Assembly: GCF_005930475.1 (NCBI RefSeq)
Contig: NZ_SJEW01000008.1
Span: forward strand, 1 to 64,000
Length of the DNA: 64,000 bases
Direction: 5' to 3'
Source: Modestobacter altitudinis
Lineage (GTDB): Bacteria > Actinomycetota > Actinomycetes > Mycobacteriales > Geodermatophilaceae
The position numbers and the translations under genes were made by a program. Numbering within the stretch: the stretch's first letter is position 1; each line of letters opens with the position of its first letter. Positions 58,607-64,000 of this stretch are shown one piece after another. A model generated the notes under the pieces. That model did no database searches and was not told the DNA's origin. It saw only the letters and a program-made list of their open reading frames with translations.

Positions 58607-60106
58607 ATGAGGGCCCGCAACAGTTCCGTCGGTGACCGCCTGGCCGTGCTCGCCGGAGCACGGTTGGACGTGCTCACGGTCGCGCCGGGCTCCCGCGCCA
58701 AGTACGTGGCGCTCGGTGGTGTCCTGCTCAGCACGGGTGGGCTGGCGGCCGTGTCGGCGGCCTTCGCCGTGCACATGGCCCTCGGCGCCCCGTGGCTGCT
58801 GGCCGGCGTGATCGGCCTCGGCTGGGGCCTGGTGATCGTCAACCTGGACCGGATGCTGCTGGTCGGCATGGGCCACGACGCCTCGGTGTTCCGCAACGTC
58901 GCGATGGCGGTGCCACGCATCGCCCTCGGCGTCCTGCTCGGCACGGTGATCTCGATGCCGCTGACGCTGCAGGTGTTCAACAAGGAGATCGACGCGACGA
59001 TCGTGACGCTGCAGGCCGAGGCGGCCGACGAGTTCACCGCCGAGCTGGACGCCGACGCCCGGTACGCGCAGATCCCCGAGCTGCAGGACAAGATCGCCTC
59101 CGAGCAGGCCGTGCTGGCCGGCGGTGGGCAGACCGACTCGAACGCCGACCCGCGGGTCACCGCCGCGCAGACGGACCGGGAGTCGAAGCAGCAGGCCTAC
59201 GACGCCGCGCTGGCCAGCTACGGCACGCTGCAGGCCAAGGCGCAGTGCGAGCTCGACGGCACGTGCGGCTCCGGTGATCCCGGCGAGGGCGACGCCTACG
59301 TCTCCGCCGCCGCGGCCGCCGCGCAGCAGGCCACCGTCCGGGACGCCGCCAAGGCCGAGCTGGACGCCGCCGACGCCGCGCTCGTCGACGCCCGGACGTC
59401 GGCCGGCGCGGACGCGGCCAGCAACGGTGCCCGCAGCGTCGCGATGGCGCAGGCCGACCTGGCCACCGACCAGGCCGAGCTGGCCCGGCTGACCGCGCTG
59501 CGCACCGCCGAGCAGGAGGCGTTCGCCGCGCAGAACTCCCAGGCCGACGGCCTGCTCGCCCGGCTCGAGGCGATGGACCGGCTGGCCGAGGACCGGCGGG
59601 CCGCCGGCACCGCGCACGTGATGCTGTTCCTGCTCTTCCTGTCCGTCGAGCTGCTGCCGGTGCTGATGAAGACGCTGCTCAACTTCGGTGAGCCCAACGC
59701 CTACGAGGTGCTGGAGAAGCTGCGCGACGAGGAGGACGTCGAGGCGGAGAAGATCCGCCGCGACGGACGCCAGCGCGCGGTGCAGGCCCGCGCCGACCTG
59801 GTGGTCGCCGCCGAGACCGACCGGATGGCCCGGGAGATCCTGGACCGGGAGATCGCCGCCCGCGAGGAGGCCGAGCGCCGGGAGGCCCGCCGGCAGGCCC
59901 GCCGCGGCCGGTTCGCCCGGATCCTGCGCAACGCGGTCGGCTCCGACCGCCCGGTTCCGGCGGCGACCGAGGTCGTCGAGCCCACGCTGGACACCGGCGA
60001 GCTCGAGGCGCTGATGACCGCCCCGTCCGCCGTCCGCCCGTGGCCGCTGCCGGCCCCGCGTCCGGCCGCGGAGCTGTTCACCCCGGTGGAGTCCCGCGAG
60101 CGCTGA
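58607..60106 (+). CDS. DUF4407 membrane protein with long coiled coil
   Basis: A 499-residue DUF4407 protein. Two or three membrane helices near residues 30-130 (KYVALGGVLLSTGG, APWLLAGVIGLGWGLVIV with NLDRML, IALGVLLGTVISMPLTLQVF) are followed by an extended coiled coil (about 135-325), a further membrane segment (AHVMLFLLFLSVELLPVLMK) and a charged C-terminal helix rich in Arg/Glu. The VNLDRML motif after the second helix is typical of the family. Function is unknown; the coiled coil might lie outside the membrane. ATG at 58607 is used. Confidence 0.8.
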   Translation: MRARNSSVGDRLAVLAGARLDVLTVAPGSRAKYVALGGVLLSTGGLAAVSAAFAVHMALGAPWLLAGVIGLGWGLVIVNLDRMLLVGMGHDASVFRNVAMAVPRIALGVLLGTVISMPLTLQVFNKEIDATIVTLQAEAADEFTAELDADARYAQIPELQDKIASEQAVLAGGGQTDSNADPRVTAAQTDRESKQQAYDAALASYGTLQAKAQCELDGTCGSGDPGEGDAYVSAAAAAAQQATVRDAAKAELDAADAALVDARTSAGADAASNGARSVAMAQADLATDQAELARLTALRTAEQEAFAAQNSQADGLLARLEAMDRLAEDRRAAGTAHVMLFLLFLSVELLPVLMKTLLNFGEPNAYEVLEKLRDEEDVEAEKIRRDGRQRAVQARADLVVAAETDRMAREILDREIAAREEAERREARRQARRGRFARILRNAVGSDRPVPAATEVVEPTLDTGELEALMTAPSAVRPWPLPAPRPAAELFTPVESRER

Positions 60107-60120
60107 CCCGCCCCACCCGT

Positions 60121-60161
60121 ACTGGCCTCGACCCCGGCATCTCGCGGGGGTCGGGGCCAGT
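60121..60161. terminator. 15-bp hairpin between converging genes
   Basis: ACTGGCCTCGACCCC (60121-60135) pairs with GGGGTCGGGGCCAGT (60147-60161) with one wobble, across an 11-base loop. It lies between the DUF4407 stop (60106) and the serine hydrolase stop (60195) and can end both transcripts. Confidence 0.6.
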
Positions 60162-60194
60162 CGGCGTTCGGGACGGCGCGGGTTCGCCGGTCGG

Positions 60195-61451
60195 TCAGGC
60201 TCCGGGGACCAACCCTGCTGCGTCCACGGTCTCGTACAGCGTCTGCATCAGCGGTCCGATCTGGTCATTGGGGCCCTCGACGGAGCTGTTCAGGGCGAAG
60301 GCGATGATCAGGCCCGACTCCGGGAAGTAGGCGTGCACGGCGCGGAAGCCGAGAGTCTGGCCTTCGTAGAACCAGAACGTGCCGAGTTGCGGGGTCGTGA
60401 GCTGGGCGATCCCCAGACCGAACCCCTGGGGGTCGGTCGCCGACGTGCTGTCGATGGGCTGGCCGGTCGTGGTCGAGACGAGGCTCTCCAGCTCGGCCTG
60501 CTGCTGGGGTGGGAGCAGCCGGCCACCGTAGAGCGCGCGTTCCCACCGGGTCATGTCGCTGGTGGTGCTGATGATGGCGCCGGCGGAGCGCGCCCAGGAC
60601 AGCGTGTCCCGGCTGACGTCCTGTCCCAGGAGCCCGGGCAGCGGGAAGTCGGGGTTGAAGAGGTAGCCGGCGGGTTCGCGGTCGGTCACCCAGGCGGGGT
60701 AGACGTCGGGGCGGTAGTGCAGGTCGCGCAGGCCCAGCGGCTCGATGATGCGGCGGTACAGCTGGTCGGAGTAGCTGTGCCCGGTCGCCCGCTCGATGAT
60801 CATCTCGGCGAGGACGTAGTTCGTGTTCGAGTAGCTGTAGCCCGACGTCGCCGGGGCGTCGAGCACGTAGCCGACCAGCCGCTCCTGTGAGAAGTACGTG
60901 TGCGGATCGGCGGCGTAGTCGGCGTACCAGGCCGGCTGGTCGTCGTAGGTCGGGATGCCGCTGGTCATGTTCAGCAGCCGCCGGATCGTGACGTCCCGCC
61001 ACTGCGGGTACTGCGGCAGCCACGTCCCGAGCGTGTCGTCGATGGACAGCCGGTGCTGTGCCTCCAGCTGCAGCAGCAGCACGGCGGTGAACGCCTTGGT
61101 GTTGCTGCCGATCTGCCAGACGGCGTCCGGTGGCACCGGCACGGAGCCGCCGAAGGTCGTCGTCCCGGTGGTCACGTCGATCGTCGACCGGCGGCCGGGC
61201 AGGTTGACGCTGACGCCGGCGGCCGAGACGTGCTCCGCCGCACCGCGGTCACGCAGGTAGGCGTCGAGGTCCGCGCGCAACTCCGCAGCGACGTCGTCGC
61301 CGCGTGCCCCCTCTGGAATGGACGGCGCGGCGTGCGCGGGGACATTCCCCGCGATCGGGGCCACGAGGCCCGCGAGCACGAGCAGCGCGACGACGAGGGC
61401 GCGGATCAGCGCGGCTCGGGTGGTCAGGTGAGGTGCGCGGTGTCCGGTCAT
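60195..61451 (-). CDS. Secreted beta-lactamase-fold serine hydrolase (class C-like)
   Basis: A 418-residue exported serine hydrolase of the class C beta-lactamase/penicillin-binding-protein-like group. A signal peptide (about 1-44, ending VPAHAAPSIP) is followed by the enzyme. The SxxK motif is SNTK within QIGSNTKAF and the YxN motif is YSN within SGYSYSNTNYVLAE. The third motif is unclear, as often in D-aminopeptidase or esterase relatives. It may act as a D,D-peptidase or esterase; antibiotic resistance should not be assumed. The ATG at 61451 is preferred over a GTG four codons upstream, because GGAG lies 7 bases before it. Confidence 0.85.
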   Translation of the reverse strand: MTGHRAPHLTTRAALIRALVVALLVLAGLVAPIAGNVPAHAAPSIPEGARGDDVAAELRADLDAYLRDRGAAEHVSAAGVSVNLPGRRSTIDVTTGTTTFGGSVPVPPDAVWQIGSNTKAFTAVLLLQLEAQHRLSIDDTLGTWLPQYPQWRDVTIRRLLNMTSGIPTYDDQPAWYADYAADPHTYFSQERLVGYVLDAPATSGYSYSNTNYVLAEMIIERATGHSYSDQLYRRIIEPLGLRDLHYRPDVYPAWVTDREPAGYLFNPDFPLPGLLGQDVSRDTLSWARSAGAIISTTSDMTRWERALYGGRLLPPQQQAELESLVSTTTGQPIDSTSATDPQGFGLGIAQLTTPQLGTFWFYEGQTLGFRAVHAYFPESGLIIAFALNSSVEGPNDQIGPLMQTLYETVDAAGLVPGA

Positions 61452-61636
61452 GGCGGGCTCCACCCAGGAACATCGAAGGTGTCGGGCGAGTGGCCCACCG
61501 TTCCGCAGGCGGAGCGGCCCGTGGTGGCTGGGAATCGCGGTGTGCAGGCGCAGACGGCGCGTCCCTACGCCGTGGCAGTGTCGGCTCCGGTCAGCACGAC
61601 GTCCCAGTTGCGGCGAAGCGGTGCCACGCTGACTGC

Positions 61637-61924
61637 ATGAGCAGCCCGGTGGAGGTGACTGCCCTGGCGATCAACGTGACGATCCCGGAGGCGATGCGCT
61701 GGACGGACACCCGGCGCGGTCAGGAGTTCCTGCTCAGCACGCTGAACGTCCGGCTGCTGCCGGACGGGCACCTGGCGGCGAAGGCCTACGGGCGGCCGAC
61801 CGCCGGCGGTCGCGGCACGTACGTCTCCTTCCGGGTCCCCGACCGGCCGGAGCTGGCGGCGCTGGTGTCGGAGGCCGCCGGCCGCGCCGGTGAGCTGTGG
61901 GCGGCTCACCGCGGCCTCGGCTGA
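61637..61924 (+). CDS. Small hypothetical protein, 95 residues
   Basis: A 95-residue protein I do not recognise. It begins MSSPVEVTALAINVTIPEAM and contains NVRLLPDGHLAAKAYGRPT, suggesting a short beta-rich domain, then a helix SEAAGRAGELWAAH. No signal, membrane segment or cysteine. ATG at 61637 has no strong ribosome site. It lies in a region divergent from the serine hydrolase and 93 bases before an NTF2-like gene. Confidence 0.5.
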   Translation: MSSPVEVTALAINVTIPEAMRWTDTRRGQEFLLSTLNVRLLPDGHLAAKAYGRPTAGGRGTYVSFRVPDRPELAALVSEAAGRAGELWAAHRGLG

Positions 61925-62017
61925 GGCCCGGCGGATCCGACTGGTTCCCCGGGGGGCGTGGGCGGACTAGCTTGCCCGGCGACGGCACCCCCGCCGTCCG
62001 ATCCACGGGAGGCAGCC

Positions 62018-62365
62018 GTGACCCGCACCCCGCAGGAGATCTTCGCCCACCACGCGAGCGCGTTGATGGCCGGTGACGTCGACGAGCTCGTCGCCGACTA
62101 CGCCGAGGACGCGGTCCTCATCACCCCGGCCGAGGTCTTCCGCGGCCGGGACGGCGTCCGGGGGTGGGTCAAGGGGATGCTCGCCGACCTGCCCGACGCG
62201 AGCTGGGACGTGCCCACGCAGGTCTTCGAGGGTGACGTCCTGTTCATCGAGTGGTCGGCCGTCGCCACGTCCAGCCGGGTGACCGACGGCGTGGACACCT
62301 TCGTCTTCGCGGACGACAGCATCCGAGTGCAGACGGTGCGCTGCACTCTGGAGAAGACGGGCTGA
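62018..62365 (+). CDS. SnoaL-like NTF2-fold protein
   Basis: A 115-residue NTF2-fold protein. The helix PQEIFAHHASALMAGDVDELVADY and the strand AEDAVLITPAEVFRG are typical of SnoaL/DUF4440 proteins, as is the RVTDGVDTFVFADDSIRVQ segment. The cavity residues that would show an enzyme activity cannot be assigned. GTG at 62018 has GGGAGGCAGCC directly upstream, a strong site. Stands alone, converging with the small minus-strand gene, with only 4 bases between stops. Confidence 0.82.
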   Translation: MTRTPQEIFAHHASALMAGDVDELVADYAEDAVLITPAEVFRGRDGVRGWVKGMLADLPDASWDVPTQVFEGDVLFIEWSAVATSSRVTDGVDTFVFADDSIRVQTVRCTLEKTG

Positions 62366-62369
62366 CGTG

Positions 62370-62600
62370 TCAGGCGGTGACGCGGCGCCCGTGCAGGTGG
62401 CCCTCGAGGCCGAAGTAGATCTTGCCGGTGGCGGCGCCGTCGCAGACCTCGCAGGTCGCCTCGGGGCGCTCGCCGGAGTCGTCCAGCCGCTTGCGCAGCC
62501 GACGGGCCGTCGTCTCGCCGTCGACGAGGTCCTCCAGCCAGGTCTGCAGCCCGCCGTCGTCCGGCGGCACCGCGTCGTGCGCTCTCTTCCGGAACCTCAC
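62370..62600 (-). CDS. Small hypothetical protein with a CxxC pair, 76 residues
   Basis: A 76-residue protein not assigned to a family. It starts VRFRKRAHDAVPPDDGG at a GTG, has a helix (WLEDLVDGETTARRLRKRL) and a CEVCDG pair near residue 53 followed by GKIYFGLEGHLHGRRVTA. One Cys pair with nearby His residues might bind zinc, but a second pair is missing. It lies downstream of the MazF-type toxin gene on the same strand, with about 140 bases between. Function unknown. Confidence 0.55.
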   Translation of the reverse strand: MRFRKRAHDAVPPDDGGLQTWLEDLVDGETTARRLRKRLDDSGERPEATCEVCDGAATGKIYFGLEGHLHGRRVTA

Positions 62601-62740
62601 GGTGCTGTTGTCGGCAGGTGGGGCGGGGGAATCGCCGGGAACGGGTGCTGGTCGAGCCGGGGCACCCCACCTGCCCCAGGCGCCACTCCCGTGCGGACAT
62701 CCGGGGCCGCACGCGACCACGGCAGGCAGACGCTGGGGAA

Positions 62741-63058
62741 TCAGCGCAGTGGGGGGAGATCGTCGAGGTCGAAGGCCGCGTGCAGTGCCGCGGTGAGCGC
62801 CGTCTCCTGGTCAGGCAGCAGGCGGCCGATCTGCCGGCCGAGGGCCGTGACCGGAACGGTGACGACGTCGTCGCAGCTGACCACGCTCGGGTGGTCGAGC
62901 CCGTTGTCGTGGCCGACGGGGACCTCGGTGGACAGTCCCCGGATCGTGCTGGTGATCGGGGCAACGGTCACCCGGCTCAGGTGCGGCCGGACGAGCTCGC
63001 GGGTCAGCACGAGGACCGGGCGCGTCTTGTCCAGGGAGGCCAGGTGGATCGGCCGCAT
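62741..63058 (-). CDS. MazF-type toxin (PemK family)
   Basis: A 105-residue MazF/PemK ribonuclease toxin. Features are the opening MRPIHLASLDKTRPVLVLTRE, the HLSRVTVAPITSTIRG strand pair and the core LDHPSVVSCDDVVTVPVTAL. The first half lacks the very common GDI(V/W) motif but retains the RPVLVL strand. It would cleave mRNA when freed from its antitoxin. ATG at 63058 overlaps the antitoxin stop by one base (TGATG). Confidence 0.88.
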   Translation of the reverse strand: MRPIHLASLDKTRPVLVLTRELVRPHLSRVTVAPITSTIRGLSTEVPVGHDNGLDHPSVVSCDDVVTVPVTALGRQIGRLLPDQETALTAALHAAFDLDDLPPLR

Positions 63059-63291
63059 CAGTCGAGGTCGTCGAGCGGCAGCGCGGCGACGTGTTCGGCC
63101 AGCCCGTCCAGGTCGTCGCTCGGTCCACCCGCCAGGATGGCGGCGTCCCGGGCGGCCAGCTCCCGACGGCGCTCGCGCTGCAGAGCCTGGCTCACCGCCG
63201 CAGCACGGGAGGACGCTCGACCGTCGGCCACGAGCTGGTCGATGAAGCGGACGAGTTCCTCCGGCAGGCGGACGGCGACCTGGATGCTCAC
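63058..63291 (-). CDS. Ribbon-helix-helix antitoxin (MazE role)
   Basis: A 77-residue antitoxin. The N-terminus SIQVAVRLPEELVRFIDQL and SSRAAAVSQALQRE is a ribbon-helix-helix DNA-binding fold; the acidic C-terminus (SDDLDGLAEHVAALPLDDLD) would bind and block the MazF toxin. GTG at 63291 is used; the upstream extension of the frame (VAPRIPRRYRR) is out of character. It is first in the two-gene operon and would autoregulate it. Confidence 0.85.
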   Translation of the reverse strand: MSIQVAVRLPEELVRFIDQLVADGRASSRAAAVSQALQRERRRELAARDAAILAGGPSDDLDGLAEHVAALPLDDLD

Positions 63292-63392
63292 GCACCTACG
63301 GTACCGCCGTGGGATGCGAGGTGCTACCACCCGAGGGGTTCCCGCTCTGGACCGAGTGCGACCGCCGCATCTCCTCGCTGCATGATCAGGAC

Positions 63393-64000
63393 ATGCCGCT
63401 GCCTGGGGTGCCGCTGGAGAAGCTCGGTTTCCTGACGATCGGGTTGTTCGACGGGGACGACCCCGGGCCGGGCCACGAGTCGACGCTGCAGGTGATCGAG
63501 CTGGGGGAGCGGCTCGGCTTCGACAGCGCCTGGCTGCGGCACCGGCACCTTCAGTACGGGATCAGCTCACCGGTCGCCGTCCTCGCCGCGGCGACGCAGC
63601 GGACGTCGCGGATCTCGCTGGGGACGGCGGTGACGCCGCTGGCGTGGGAGAACCCGCTGCGGCTGGCCGAGGACCTGGCGACGGTCGACGTGCTGTCCGG
63701 TGGCCGGCTGAACCCGGGGGTCAGCGTCGGGCAGCCGATGCACTGGGACGACGTCAAGGCAGCGCTCTACCCGGACACTGCGGACGTCGAGGACTTCTCC
63801 TACGAACGGGTGGCGCGGCTGCGTCGGCTCATCGCGGGGGAGCCGGCGTCGTCCTTCCGCGGCAAGGAGGGCGTGGTCGAGGAGTGGTCGGACCGGGTGC
63901 AACCGCACGCTCCCGGGCTGGCCGACCGGCTCTGGTACGGCGGGGCGTCGCTGAGGTCGGCGCAGTGGGCGGGGGAGCAGGGGATGAACTTCCTGACCTC
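63393..64000 (+). CDS. Luciferase-like (LLM) flavin oxidoreductase, 3' end outside window
   Basis: The first 202 codons of a luciferase-like monooxygenase; the frame runs off the right edge. Typical features are LEKLGFLTIGLFDG, the strand LGERLGFDSAWLRH, SLGTAVTPLAWENPLRLAED with the cis-peptide region, and the VDVLSGGRLNPGVSVGQ turn. Full-length members have about 320-380 residues and use reduced flavin (FMN or F420). ATG at 63393 is used, with a weak AGGA site close upstream; a GTG at 63309 is in frame and possible. Substrate unknown. It is divergent from the MazEF-type pair. Confidence 0.85.
   Translation, partial: MPLPGVPLEKLGFLTIGLFDGDDPGPGHESTLQVIELGERLGFDSAWLRHRHLQYGISSPVAVLAAATQRTSRISLGTAVTPLAWENPLRLAEDLATVDVLSGGRLNPGVSVGQPMHWDDVKAALYPDTADVEDFSYERVARLRRLIAGEPASSFRGKEGVVEEWSDRVQPHAPGLADRLWYGGASLRSAQWAGEQGMNFLT

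Noticed and set aside
60195-61451. Serine hydrolase as an antibiotic-resistance beta-lactamase
   Set aside because: The SxxK and YxN motifs are shared by many esterases and D,D-peptidases; nothing in the sequence points to a true lactamase.

Overview
The window is one continuous stretch of very GC-rich chromosomal DNA from an actinomycete. Codons end almost always in G or C, many genes start with GTG and at least two with TTG, and stop/start overlaps of the GTGA/ATGA type are common. The gene content (paired RsbQ/RsbP-like stress regulators, multi-domain GAF-PP2C phosphatases, DUF1206 and DUF4407 membrane proteins, a HelR-like RNA polymerase recycling motor, a mycothiol-type DinB protein, paired FadE subunits) fits the Geodermatophilaceae (Blastococcus, Geodermatophilus, Modestobacter). 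That placement is inferred from gene content, not from a marker gene. I see no rRNA, tRNA, CRISPR array, insertion sequence or prophage.

Layout. 0.3-8.3 kb: a GlxA/AraC regulator divergent from an MFS transporter, a methyltransferase like M. tuberculosis Rv2258c, an aldehyde dehydrogenase coupled to an internally deleted GMC oxidoreductase, and a PAS-GAF-GAF-PP2C phosphatase. 8.3-18.9 kb: a fragment of a short-chain dehydrogenase, a large sacsin-like Hsp90-fold ATPase, a secreted tannase-family esterase, a STAS anti-anti-sigma factor, an HSL-type esterase, two tandem DUF1206 proteins, a membrane protein with a cysteine-rich tail and a 33-residue zinc-finger protein. 18.9-26.7 kb: a catalase-like protein translationally coupled to a macro-like/SIR2 fusion, then a CYP152-type peroxygenase P450, an RsbQ/RsbP pair, and an AbiEi/DUF559 gene bracketed by related inverted repeats. 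26.7-39.8 kb: HelR-like motor, AlaX tRNA editor, DUF1810, two GNAT acetyltransferases, a two-subunit acyl-CoA dehydrogenase, the first of two ABM-like paralogues, a secreted alkaline phosphatase and an ECM4-type reductase/EthD cluster. 39.8-52 kb: a secreted RTX-tailed nuclease, a formate/nitrite channel, an acyl-CoA ligase, a secreted subtilase, a GH15 glycosidase behind another internally deleted dehydrogenase, and a sortase with an excalibur surface protein. 52-64 kb: a PASTA-type Ser/Thr kinase, the second ABM-like paralogue, an amidase, a PIN-type toxin-antitoxin pair, a LigB-type dioxygenase, DUF4407, a beta-lactamase-fold hydrolase, a MazEF-type pair and the start of a luciferase-like oxidoreductase that runs off the end.

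Three features stand out. (1) The 18.9-25.6 kb block places a catalase-fold protein, an NAD/ADP-ribose-related macro-like/SIR2 fusion, a peroxide-driven P450 and an RsbQP stress switch side by side on one strand; I regard this as the best candidate for an undescribed redox- or NAD-linked system. (2) Three oxidoreductase genes survive as open but shortened frames, two of them by clean in-frame internal deletions. (3) Intergenic regions carry several families of related palindromes or short repeats, one flanking the AbiEi/DUF559 gene and one supplying the first codons of an acetyltransferase.

How the genes may work together: secreted nuclease and alkaline phosphatase suit phosphate scavenging from extracellular DNA; STAS, two PP2C phosphatases, RsbQ and a Ser/Thr kinase suit partner-switching stress control; the acyl-CoA ligase, FadE pair and aldehyde dehydrogenase suit lipid or aromatic catabolism. 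These are inferences from family membership and position.
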